A stretch of 64,000 nt of DNA from Cephalopachus bancanus (lineage: Eukaryota; Chordata; Mammalia; Primates; Tarsiidae): NCBI GenBank assembly GCA_027257055.1, contig JAPVLO010001005.1:179572-243571 (forward strand). The letters run 5' to 3'. Of this stretch, positions 46,190-57,338 are shown piece after piece; positions within the stretch are counted from its first letter, which is position 1; the number at the start of each line of letters is the position of its first letter. The translations under genes were made by a program, and so were the position numbers. The notes below the pieces were generated by a model, which did not search any database, had not been told where the DNA came from, and saw only the letters and a list, made by a program, of their open reading frames with translations.

Positions 46190-46860
46190 CGCTACTCAGG
46201 AGGAAATTACAGAGACAATTATGACAACTGAGATGAGACATGCACACATAATGTAGATACACAAGGAATAACACTTCTGATCCCGGATTGTCCTTCCAAA
46301 ATGGCTGTATTTATAAAAGATTTTTGGAGCTGCACTGAAACATCTGTTTTTATTGCCCCAACTTCTATTTTTAAATTGCGCTCCCAAGGTAGCTTATTAA
46401 AGACCTTTTAGAAAGCTCCATGTGTTTTTAAAATTTTTCTCTCCATTTAAAGACAAATTCTAGGACATTTGTAGAGTCTGGGTATTTTTTCTTTGATGAG
46501 TTTTTTAGTTTAGGATTATTGGTTCTAGCAATAATGGGTCTGGCATGTTTGGCCAGACTGATAAAAATTAAATGTGTATCAAGGGACATTTAAGAAAATT
46601 CTGTTACAATGTTTATTACGGTTATGAAGCAATTTCAAAATGTACCTATAAGAAATCTGCATCAAGAACATGGTTACCTAGGGGCGTTTTTTTACTCAAG
46701 ATCACCAACCTGGTTATATAGAAGAGCTTCTTAAAAATGTATGTGAATGTCATTTTTTAAAAATACTGGAAAAAAATATTCTGTTGTGTCTCATATAGTG
46801 TTTAGGATGTCCTTCACGGAGCTGATTAAAAGTTTAAACCTGAAAAAAACAACAAAAAAA
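46190..46860 (+). pseudogene. RBM3: RBM3 retrocopy, direct 3' segment (last codons, 3' UTR, A-tail)
   Basis: On the + strand the sequence encodes the last residues of RBM3 ([12 protein letters not shown]) and the TGA at 46229-46231. The RBM3 3' UTR follows (TTTTTGGAGCTGCACTGAAA; TTTGGCCAGACTGAT), ending in an A-rich tail at 46843-46860. Its first codons come directly after the last codons of the inverted segment in the mRNA, with only about 4 nt missing. The duplicated GTACAAATAT follows immediately. Confidence 0.92.
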
Positions 46861-46870
46861 GTACAAATAT
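46861..46870 (+). repeat. Target-site duplication, copy 2
   Basis: GTACAAATAT preceded by A-run. It is the right-hand duplication of the RBM3 retrocopy and also the left-hand duplication of the following Alu. Confidence 0.85.
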
Positions 46871-47154
46871 GCCGGGCTCGGTGGCTCAGCTGTAATCCCG
46901 CGCCTTGGGAGGCTGAGGTGAGAGGATTGCCTGAGCCGCGGGTTCGAGACCCACCTGGGCAAATTGGTGAGGCCTCATCTCTACAATAAATCAAAAAATT
47001 AGCCGGGTGTGATAGTGTGCGTTTGTAGTTCCAGCTACTTGGAAGGCTGAGGCGGAAGGATCGCCAGAGCCCCGCAGGTCGAGGCTGCGGTGGCCGGGAG
47101 GGGCCACTGCACTGTGGGTGACAGAGTGAGACTCCAACTAAAAAAAAAAAAAAA
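46871..47154 (+). mobile_element. Lineage-specific Alu (older type) inserted at the RBM3 retrocopy's 3' duplication
   Basis: Starts GCCGGGCTCGGTGGCTCAGC and keeps GGGCAAATTGGTGAGGCC, i.e. the undeleted junction. It ends in an A-tail followed by GTACAAATAT at 47155-47164. Confidence 0.9.
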
Positions 47155-47164
47155 GTACAAATAT

Positions 47165-47945
47165 ACAATTTGATAGAAGAGATAAGACCTGGTGTTTGAT
47201 ATATCTGTAGAGTGACTATAGTTTACAATAATCTATTATATATTTCAAATAGCTAGAAGACAGTAATTTGGATGTGTCTAGCATAAAGACAAATATTTAA
47301 GGTGATGGATATTCCAATTAAATTTATTTGACTTTTACAAATTATATGAATATATTGAATTATCACACATACCCTGAAAATATTTACATCTATTACATAT
47401 CAATAAAAATAAAATTAAAAACTACATTGAAATGTCATTTCATATACATTAGGTTAGTTCACATAAAAGAAGTGTCAAAATTTTGGAAATATTGGAACCT
47501 GTGGACTGTTGGTAGGATTGTAAAATAGTGCAACACTTTGGCAGTTCCTCAAAAAATTCTAAATAGAACTACTACATAATCCAACATTCCTCTTCTGAAT
47601 ATATAGTGAAATAATTAAAATCTGAGTCTTGAAGAGATATTTGCACACTCATCTTCATAGTAAAACTATTTGTAATAGCCAAGAGGTGGAAGCAACCCAA
47701 ATGTCAATTGACAGAATAATGGCAATGTGGTATATACATAGAGCACCCTTTAAAAAAAATAAGGAAATCTTGTCACGTACTACAATATGGTGGTATCTTA
47801 AGGACTTGATGCTTAGTGAAATAAGTCTGCCACAAAACAACAAATACTGTATGACTCCATTCTATGAGATATGTAAACAAGTCAAAGTCATAGAAACAGA
47901 AAGTACAATGTTGAAGAAAAGGGGAGTTATTGTTTAATGGTGTGG
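47165..47945 (+). mobile_element. L1 3' UTR continuation and a second old L1 3' fragment
   Basis: 47165-47425 continues the L1 3' UTR interrupted at 45886 (GAGTGACTATAGTTTACAAT) and ends in an A-rich tail. From about 47430 another old L1 ORF2 3' end begins and runs to about 47945. Confidence 0.65.
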
Positions 47946-47949
47946 TGTT

Positions 47950-48735
47950 ATGCTGTAGATAATGATTTTCATCCAGGGTTTCCTAGCTCATAACTCCTGT
48001 AACCCTTTTTACAGTTTTTGTTATGATGTTGGGTGTGTTAGGCCTTAGGGACAGGCCTCAGAAACAAAATCTCTTCGACCTTCTTTAGCCCTCCTGTTGC
48101 CTGCCCCAAGAGATTGTGGGTCTTACGACCCATCCCAAAGAGTCTCATCTTATACACTGGGGGGAGTCATGAAACTTCTATAAAAACCAAGAGAACTGTG
48201 TTTAGAGAACTTCTGGATAGCTGAACAAGTGAAGGTTCCTTGAGGGTGGCACACCCAGGAGGGCATGGAAGCTTTGTGTTCCTTCTTTCATACTCACCCT
48301 ACATGCCTCTTCATCTGTATCCATTGGGCTATCCTTTATAATAAACTGATAAATGTAAGTAAATGTTTCCCTGAGTTCTGTGAGCTGCTCCCACAAATTA
48401 ATCAACCTCGAAAAAGAGGATTATGGAAACCCCAATTTGAAGCCAGTGTGTCAGAAGTTCCAGAGATCTGGACTTGTGACTGGTGCCTGGGGGGAGGAGT
48501 GTAATCTTGTGGATTGAGCCTCACTCTGTGGGATCTGACAGTATCTCCAGGGTGATAGTTTTAGAACTGAATTGGAGGACACCCAGCTGGTGTCTGCTGC
48601 TTGGTGGTGGGGAGAAACCCCTCATTTTGTCACAGAAGTGGTCTTCTGTGTTAATGATTGTTGTGGTGTGGGAGCAGAGGGAAAAACTCGATTTGGGAGA
48701 GTTTTCCCTGAAAGGAAATGGGTATGAGTCTGATT
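47950..48735 (+). mobile_element. Solo LTR of an endogenous retrovirus
   Basis: LTR architecture with TATA-like CTATAAAAACC at about 48178, polyadenylation-like CTTTATAATAAACTGATAA at about 48334, and the GAGTTCTGTGAGCTGCTC R/U5 run. The U5 part includes ATTGGAGGACACCCAGCTGG. No internal region adjoins it. The same R/U5 pattern occurs at 2.79 kb. Confidence 0.7.
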
Positions 48736-50560
48736 CATTCAAGATAAAAATGTCTAAAGATTTGGTTAACAACAATATGAATATACTTAACATCAGTCAA
48801 CTGTAAACTTAGAAATGGTTAAGATGGTAAATTTATGTTAAAACGTGATGTAAAATTTACCATTTTAAGCTTTTCCTTCCGCAGATAGCTCCCTAATACA
48901 AAGCAAAAATGCCAAATCTTACCAATTTTATGTAACATAGTACTGGAAACCCTAGCCAGTTCAATTCGACAAGAAAAAGAAAGATTTTACTTCTTTCATT
49001 CATGTCTGAAAGAAAGAAGTAAAATTGTCTTTGTTAGCAGATGATATGATTCATATGTAGAAACCCCTAAAGATTCCATGAAAAATTGAACTAATGAATG
49101 AATTCAGTAAAGTTGCAGGATACATTGTCAACATAGAACTATTAGTAGCATTTCTTTAAACCAACAATTAAGTATCCAAGAAGGAAATCAAGAACACAAT
49201 CCTATTTATAGTATCATCTAAAACGATAAGTTTAACCAAGGAGGTGAAATATCTGTACACAGAAACTATACAACAATTAAAGAAGTTGAAGAAGATATAA
49301 ATAAATGAAAAACTATCCCAAGTCTATGAATTTTGATAATTAATATTGTCCATAATATCCAAAAGTGATCTACAGATTCAATGCAGTCTCTAAATTTCAA
49401 TGACGTTTTTCACAAAAATAGAAAAAGCTATCCTGAAATCCGTATGGAACCACAAAAGACTCTGAATAATCAAAGAAATCGTGAGAAAGAAAAACAAAGC
49501 TGAAGGTTTAAAATTATACTACAAAACAATAGTAATCAAAACCATATGGTACTGTCATTAAAACACACACATAGACAAATAAAACAGATAGTGATCTAAG
49601 GAATAAAAACACACATATGCAGTCAACTAATTTCTGGCAAGGGCACCAAGAATACACACTAGGGAAAAGGTAGTCTTCAATACATGGTGCTGGGAAAAGT
49701 GGATAGCCACATGCAGAGGAATAAAATTTGGCTTTTATCTTAAACCATACACAAAAAATAAATTAAAAAACAGATTAAATATTTAAAAACATAAGAACTA
49801 AAATTATAAAACTTTTAGAAGAAAACATAGGGAGAAAGTTTATTGACATTGGTCTTAGCAATGAATTTATGGATATGACACCAAAAACACAGGCAACAAA
49901 GGCAAAAATAAACAAGTGGGACCACATCAAACAAAAAAACTTCTGCACAGGAAAAAAAATCAATAAAATGAAAAAACAACCTATTAAATCAAAAAAAGTC
50001 TGAAAACTATATATTTAATAAGGGGTTAATATCTAAAATATGCAAGGAAATCATACAACTCAATAGCAAAAAAAACAAGAACGGCAAATAATCTGATTAA
50101 AAAGTGAACAAAAGTGTTGAATAGATATTTTTTCTGATGAAGGCATACAGATGACAAGTAAGTATATGAAAAAGTGCTCGACATCACTAGTCACAGAAAA
50201 ACGATGATAAAACCACAATGAAATATCACCTCACACCTGTTAGAATGACTATTATCAAAAAAGCAAAAGGTAAGTGTTGGCAAGGATGTGGAGAAAAAGG
50301 AATGCTTGTACTATCGGTGGGAATGTAAATTGGTACAACCTCTAGGGAAAACAGTATAGTGGTTCCTCAAAAAATTAAAAATAGAACTACTGTATGATTC
50401 AGCTTCTGTATTATCTAGATGTACTATTTCTAAAGGAAATGAAATCAGTATGTCAAAAATATATCTGCACTCCCATGTTCGTTGTAGCATTGTTCACAAT
50501 AGACAGGTTATTGAAACAATCTGTGTCCACTGAAAGATGAATTAATACAGAAAATGAATT
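48736..50560 (+). mobile_element. L1 remnants, ORF2 to 3' end
   Basis: 48736-48900 looks like an L1 3' end. 48930-50560 is ORF2 from the RT region (GTTAGCAGATGATATGATTC) to the C-terminal region (GTGTTGGCAAGGATGTGGAG). Frames are broken throughout. A short perfect hairpin at 48984-49025 is not part of the usual L1 order. Confidence 0.7.
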
Positions 50561-50565
50561 AATAA

Positions 50566-51105
50566 AAGTCATGTGCCACAAAAAGACATTTCAGTCAATG
50601 ATGGAAAGGTCATTAGTTATGATGGTTATGACTTATGGTCACTACGGAGCATGAAATTGTTTTCCACTTTAAATTAACTGCTAGAAAACTTAGAGTCATA
50701 CTTATGCTTCTTCCAAGGCTGTACTTTCTGTGTTTTAACTTAATATATTTAAAAATTTTTTCTCTACCCATTTTCTTTTTGCCTTAATTTTTTCAAATTT
50801 AAAATATTATACACAATGATGATCCCATAAAATTATATCACTATACTTTTACTGTGCCTTTTATATGTTTAGATGCACAGATACTATTGATTTACAATTG
50901 CCTACAGTATTCAGTACAGTAGCATGTTGTATGAGTCTGTAGCCTAAGAACAATAGGTTATACCATTTAGCCTAGATGTGTAGTAGGCTACAGTATCTAG
51001 GTTTCTGTAAGTACACTTTATGATGTTTGCACAACAATGAAATTGCCTAATGGTCATTTCTCAGAACATATTTCTATCTTTTAACGTTGCATGACTGTAC
51101 CCTGA
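50566..51105 (+). mobile_element. Non-autonomous DNA-transposon remnant with internal insertion
   Basis: The ends are imperfect inverted repeats: GTCATGTGCCACA at about 50569 and TGCATGACTGTA ending near 51100. The inner phrase ACAATTGCCTACAGTATTCA is shared by a common mammalian DNA element. About 50610-50800 looks like foreign DNA inserted in it. The family is not named. Confidence 0.5.
50625..50745 (+). repeat. Direct repeat, copy 1 (partner 52420-52545)
   Basis: GGTTATGACTTATGGTCACT to TGTGTTTTAACTT parallels 52420-52545, with shared CCACTTTAAA and GCTAGAAAACTT. Confidence 0.65.
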
Positions 51106-51289
51106 TTCTCAAATTTCTCCATTGTTAAATGGGGAAAAATAATACATATTTCATCATCTTAAAAACATGTTTGAACTTTGGACATTTAGATAATCTTGAT
51201 TTGTATCTTTATTTTTGTAATAATTTTTGGAACTACAGAAGAACTTACTAGGTCCTGGTCCAGTCCCTGAATTGTGCATACAAAAATTT

Positions 51290-52085
51290 GTCCTTGTTTT
51301 TCTTTATTTCTTTATTGTGGTAAAAACATATAACATAAAATTTATGTTTTTAAATTGAAATTATATGTTTAAGATGTGCAGTGTGATGTTTTGATATAAA
51401 TACACATAGTGAACTAATGACTACAGTCAAGCTAATTAGCATATCTATGTTTTCACATGGTTACTATTTATTTATTTATTTATTTTTATTTTTTATTATA
51501 AAGATGTGCGGTACAATTCAGAGTTAGGTATACAAACATTGATTATGCAAGTACCCTCGTTGATGAAGTATACCCCTCCCTCCCCTAGCAGTTTCCCTCA
51601 ACTGCCAATCTCACTCCCCTCCCCTGACAGTTTCCCATTACTGCCAAATGCTTTCTTATAGTATTATAATTGTTCAAGGTCTGCTTATGAGTGAGAACAT
51701 CACATAGTTACTTTTTAAACGGTGAGAATACTCGAGATCTAACCTCTTAGCAAATTTCAAACATATGATACCCCATTATTAACTAACTATAGTCCCCATG
51801 CTATAATTTAGATCACTAGAAATTATTCATACTGTGTAACTGAAACTTTATACCTTTGACTAACATCTCTCATTTCTCCCCTCTTTTCATAACTACCATT
51901 ATAATTTTGCTTCTATGAAGTCAGCTTCTTAATATTTTACATATAAATAAGATCATGCAGTAATATTCTTTCTGTGTCTGGCTTATTTCACTTAGCAAAA
52001 TGTCTTCCAGATTCAACCATATTGTCACAAATGGCAGAGTTTCTTCTTTCTGAAGACTGCATAATTCCATTGTATACACGTAGTA
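51290..52085 (-). mobile_element. Old L1 3' end containing a nested younger L1 3' end
   Basis: Outer L1: GGTAAAAACATATAACATAA and ATTTCACTTAGCAAAATGTC. The younger-type L1 tail at about 51472-51703 (CTCGTTGATGAAGTATACCC) is nested inside, flanked by CACATGGTTACT and CACATAGTTACT. Confidence 0.75.
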
Positions 52086-52419
52086 AGGTAAGTTGGTCTA
52101 GGTGATGTAACTAGCTGTGGGGAAAAAAAATGTGATAAACCCAGGACTGTTTGACTCCTGAGCAAAGTACTCTTAAACATTATGAAACAGTGTAGGGGAA
52201 AATTTTTTGAGTATTATTTCTATATGCCAAACACTAAGTTCTTTAAATATGTTTTTCTCTTTTCATTCTTATAACAAACCTATGATGTAGATTGGTACAA
52301 ATATCCATATCTTATGATAAAAAAATTTACTGTTATTTTGGATATTATTTGCCATTGAAACAAAGGCATGGTGTCCCTTAGCAGGAACAATTGTACTCTC
52401 CACAACCAATTGGCTGGTT
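52086..52419. other. Unclassified DNA
   Basis: No gene or named repeat recognised between the L1 remnant and the direct-repeat copy. Confidence 0.4.
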
Positions 52420-52545
52420 ACGACTTTATGGTCACTGTTTGACCATAAAATTAATTTTCCCTTCTCCACTTTAAACTGATTGCTAGAAAACTTGAGTTAT
52501 AGCTGTACTTCATCTAAGAATGTTTCTTCTGTATTTTAACTTTGT
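52420..52545 (+). repeat. Direct repeat, copy 2 (partner 50625-50745)
   Basis: GGTTACGACTTTATGGTCAC to CTGTATTTTAACTTTG. The large L1 begins at its right edge. Confidence 0.65.
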
Positions 52546-53891
52546 TTTTTTGTGTTTTTTTTTATCAATATTTTTTATTTTGATATTGTGGGGTACAGTT
52601 AAGGGTTAGGTATACAAATATGATTCATTCAGGCCTCCTTGTTGATAACAGGTGTCTCTCCTTCCCCAGACAGATGTTTACTACCATTAGTCCCATCCCC
52701 CCTCCCACAGTTTCCCACCACTGTCAGTCAGTTTCTTATGGTAGTACGTTGGATGATCAAGGTTCACTATATGAGTGAGAATATGTGATACTCAGATCTT
52801 TGTTTCTGTGAGAGGTCACTCAGTATTATAGACTGTAGCTCCATCCAGGTTGCTGCAAAATTAATGATTTTGTTCTTTTTTATGGCTGCATAGTATTCCA
52901 TCATATATATGTACCACATTTTTAAATTCCAGTCTTCTTTTGATGGGCAGCGTGGTTGGTTCCAGGTTCTTGCTATTGTGAACAATGCTGCGATAAACAT
53001 TCGTGTGCAGGTATCTTTTTTATAGAGTGATTTGAGTTCTTCAGGGTATATTCCCAGTAGGGGGATTGCAGGGTCATATGGGAAGTTGATGTTTAGAGCT
53101 TTTAGGAATTGCCACACTGCTTTCCACAGAGTTTGCACTAGCTTACACCCCCACCAACAGTGTAGGAGTATTCCCTTTTCGCCACACCCTCTCCAACAAC
53201 TATTATTTTCTGAGTTATTGATAATTGCCATTCTGACTGGAGTTAGGTGGTATCTCAGTGTGGTTTTGATTTGCATCTCCCTGATGATTAGTGAGGTTGA
53301 GCATTTCTTCATGTGTCTGTTGGCTGCTCGGATGTCTTCCTTTGTGAAGTGTCTGTTCTTATCTTTTGCCAATTTATAATGGGGTTGTTAGTTTTTTTCT
53401 TTTCAGCACGTTTGAGTTCCTTGTAGATCCAGGATGTTAAGCCTCTGTCAGACCTGGAGTTGGCAAATACTTTTTCCCAGTCTGTAGGCTGTCTCCCTGC
53501 TCTATTGATGATTTCTTTGGCTTTGCAGAGGCTTGTCAGTTTAATGAGGTCCCAATTGTCTATCTTATCCCTTATGGCCTGTGGGTTTGAGTTTTGTTCA
53601 GGAATTGGATGCCAGTTCCAATTTCTATGAGAGTGTGTCCTTCATTTTCTAAGGTTCTTACGGTTTGAGGTTTTACATTTAGGTCTCTGATCCATTTGGA
53701 GTTTATTTGTATGTATGGGGATAGACAGGGGTCCTGCTTCAATCTTCTGCATGTGGTCAGCCAGTTTTCCCAGCAGCATTTACTGAATAGGTTCTCCTCT
53801 CCCCAGTGGTAGGTAGTGGAGGCTTTGTCGAAGATGAGTTGGTTGAGAAATTGAGGTTTTGCTTCTGGAATCTCAATTCTACTCGATTGAT

Positions 53892-54872
53892 CTATATGCC
53901 TGTTGCTATACCAATACCAAACTGTTTTGATGACTGTAGCTTTATAGGAAAGTTTGAAGTCTGATAATGTGATACCACCTGCTTTGTTTTTTTGCTGAGG
54001 ATTGTTCCGGCTATTCTTGGTCGTTTGTGTTTCCATATGAATTCCTGTGTTGTTTTTTCTAGATCTGAGAAGAATGTTGCTGGTGATTTGATAGGTATTT
54101 CATTGAATCTGTAGATTGCCTTAGGCAAGATGGACATCTTCACAATGTTGATTCTTCCAATCCATGAGCATGGGATATTTTTCCACTTGTTTGTGTCATC
54201 TTTGATTGCTTTGAGCAAAGTTTTGTAGTTTTCATTGTAAGGGTCTTTCACGTTTCTGGTTAGGAAGATGCCAAGTATTTCATTTTTTGTGTGTGTGGCT
54301 ATTGTGAATGGAATTGTGCTTCTTATTTGGGTTTCTGTTTGTTTATGATGGGTGGAAAGAAATGCGATTGTCTTTTGCACATTTATTTTATATCCTAAGA
54401 CTTTGCCGAAGGCCTTTATCACTGTAAGGAGGTTTTTGACAGATTCTCTTGGGTTTTCAAGGTACACAATCATGTCATCTGCAAAGAGAGATAATTTGAT
54501 TTCTTCTTTTTCTATTTGGATACCCCTGACTGCCTTCTCCTCTCTGATTGCTTTAGTCAGGACTTCCAGTTCTATATTGAACAGGAGGGGTGAGAGTGGG
54601 CATCCTTGTCTTGTTCCAGTTTTCAGGGGAAATGGCTCCAATTTTTGTCCGTTTACAAGTATGCTGGCTGTGGGTTTCTCGTAGATGGCTTTTACTACTT
54701 TGAGATATGTTCCCGGTATGCCTAGATGTTTGAGGGTTTTTATCAAGAAGGGGTGCTGGATTTTATCAAAAGCTTTTTCTGCATCTAATGATATAGTCAT
54801 GTGGTTTTTGTTTTGACATCTGTTGATGTATTTAATAACAATTGTTGTATGAATGTTGAACCAGACCTGCAT
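53892..54872 (-). pseudogene. L1 ORF2 reverse-transcriptase segment (326-codon open stretch)
   Basis: The longest open stretch of the broken ORF2. It contains [32 protein letters not shown] and the catalytic FADD motif ([11 protein letters not shown]) in RT order, followed by the thumb-like region. ORF2 continues in another frame at 53572-54036 (C-terminal region) and 52767-53372 (C-terminal end). There is no full-length product. Confidence 0.88.
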
Positions 54873-56206
54873 CCCAGAGATGAAGCCTACTTGGTCATAA
54901 TGGATGATTTTTGAGATGTGTTGTTGAATCCGGTTTGCTAGGATCTTGTTGAGAATTTTAGCATCTATGTTTATCCAAGATATTGGCCTGTAGTTCTCTT
55001 TTATTGTTGGATCTTTACTTGGCTTGGGTATAAATGTGATGGTGGCTTCATAAAACGATTTGGGGAGGGTTCCATCCTTCTCAATTGACTGAAATATCTT
55101 CAGTAGGATTGGAATCAGTTCCTCCTTAAATGTCTTGTAGAATTCTGCTGGAAAGTCAACTGGGTCCAGGGCTTTTTTTTGTAGGTAGTTTTCTTACCAC
55201 ATAGTCAAGTTCCTTGATTGTTATTGGTCTATTTAGGGTCTCAATCTAGGTAGGTTGTGTGATGACAGAAAGTCCTCCATTTCATTGAGGTTTTCAAGTT
55301 TGTTTCCATACAAGTGTACATAGTAGTCTCTGATCATCTTTTGTATTTCTTCAGGGTCAGATGTGACTTCATCTTTTGTGTTTCTGTTGTGCTTATTTGG
55401 GTTTTTTCTTTCTTTTTCTTGGTCAGTCTAGCTAGGGGACCATCGATCTTCTTTATCCTTTCAGAGAAACAGATTTTTGTTTCACTGATTTTTTGTATTG
55501 TCTTTTTGTCTTCTATGTCCTGGATTTGGGCTTTTATTTTGGTAATCTAGATTCTTCTCCTAAAATTAGGGTTTTTGTGGTCTTGCTTTTCCAACTTCCT
55601 TAGGTGGCTTGTTAGGCTGTCAATTTGTGATCCTTTCATTTTCTTCATGTGTGTTTGTAGGGATATAAATTCCCCTCTTACTACAGCTTTTAAGGCGTCC
55701 CAGATTTTGGTAAGATGTTTCTTCATTTTCATTTGTTTCCAGGTATCTTTTGATCTCTGTTTTGTTTTCGTCATTGACCCAGGAGTTGTTTAGCATCATG
55801 CTGGTTAGTGACCATGTCTTTGTGGGTTTTGGGGGGACCTTGTTGGTGTTAATGTTTATTTTTATTCCACTGTGGTCCGTGAAGGTGCATGGTAGAATTT
55901 CAGCCCTTTTAAATTTGCTTATGCTTGATTTATGGCCAATTATGTGGTCGATCTTGGAATACGTTCCATGCGGTGATGAGTAGAATGTGTATTCTCTGGT
56001 CTTTGGATGGAGTGTTCTGTAGGTTATCAATTAAGTCCATTTGGTCAAGAGTCACCTTGAGATTCCGGATCTCATTGCTGATTTTCTATCCTGATAATCT
56101 GTCTAGGGTTATGAGTGGAGTATTAAAGTCCCCAGTTATGATGGTGTTAGAGTCAATATCTTTCTCTAGTTTTCCTAGGAGTTGCTTTATAAAAGTTGGC
56201 ACACCT

Positions 56207-56492
56207 TGCCGGGCTCGGTGGCTCAGCCTGTAATCCCACGCCTTTGGGAGGCTGAGGTGAGTGGATTGCCTGAGCCCGCGTGTTCGAGACCCGCCTGGGC
56301 AGCGAGACCTCATCTCTGTAATAAATCAAAAAATCAGCCGGGCGTGGTAGCGTGCGCCTGTAGTTCCAGCTACTTGGAAGGCTGGGGCGGAAGGATCGCT
56401 GGAGCCCAGCAGGTCAAGGCTGTGGTGGCCGGGAGCAGCCACTGCACTCCAGTCTGGGCGACAGAGTGAGACTCCAACTCAAAAAAAAAAAA
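56207..56492 (+). mobile_element. Lineage-specific Alu (younger type) inside the L1 EN region
   Basis: AAAAGTTGGCACACCT (56191-56206) and AAAAGTTGGCGCACCT (56493-56508) form the target-site duplication. The copy carries GTTCGAGACCCGCCTGGGCA. The L1 endonuclease frame resumes on either side of it. Confidence 0.93.
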
Positions 56493-56828
56493 AAAAGTTG
56501 GCGCACCTATGTTAGGTGCATATATGTTCAGGATAGATATTTCTTGTTGATGGAATGAACGTTTTATCATTATGTAGTGGCCCTCTGTATCTTTTTTAAT
56601 TTTTGATAGCTTAAATGATATTTTGTCTGAAATTAGAATCGTGCATTCTCCTTTCTTTTGTGTTCCATTCGCCTGAAAATTTGTTTCCCATTCTCTTACT
56701 TTGAGTCTGTGCATGTCCTTTCTAGTAGAGGGGTCTCTTGAAGGCACTATATTGTTGCCTGGTGATATTTTATCCATTTTGCCTTTCTATGTCTTTTCAG
56801 TGGTGCATTTAGTCCATTCATATTCAGG

Positions 56829-57338
56829 CTAATTATTGAAATGTGAGAGTTCATCCATATCATAGAGTTTGTATAGAGTTGTTCTTCCACTTGGTTTATT
56901 GTCTTTCTTTTGGTTTTGGGGTTGGTTCATGTGTATTTTACTTTCTTCCTGTACTCTTGTGAAGAACGTTGTTCTTTTTTTCCCCTTTTCTTCTGTGTTT
57001 AGTACTTTCTTAAGTATTTCACGTAGAGGTGGTTTGGTGGCAGCGTAAGTTCTTAGGGATTGGATATTTGGGAAAGATTTTAATTCTCCCTCCCTGATGA
57101 AGCTTAACTTGGCTGGGTAGGTTATTCTTGGTTGAAATTGTTTATCTTTTAGGACTTTGAAGATAGGGCTCCAAGCTCTCCTAGCCTGCATGGTTTCTGT
57201 AGATAAATCTGCTGCTATTCTAATTGGTTTTCCCTGGTAGGTGATCTGGCCTTTTTTTCTTGCTGCATTTAGGATTTTTTCTTTTATGTCTACTTTGTTT
57301 AGGCGAATTATTATGTGTCTAGGAGTTGGTCTTCTCAT
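56829..57338 (-). pseudogene. L1 ORF1 C-terminal segment (169 codons)
   Basis: Reads RRPTPRHIIIRLNKVDIKEK, then ARKKGQITYQGKPIRIAADL and SPIFKVLKDKQFQPRITYPA. This is the ORF1p RRM and C-terminal domain. The coiled-coil part is in another frame at 57369-57644 (ELQDQNIELNQTLKNTENKL), so ORF1 is frame-broken near 57350. Confidence 0.88.

Noticed and set aside
52767..53372. A 201-codon minus-strand frame as an independent gene
   Set aside because: It is the C-terminal part of L1 ORF2 ([20 protein letters not shown]) within the decayed 52.5-58.8 kb L1.
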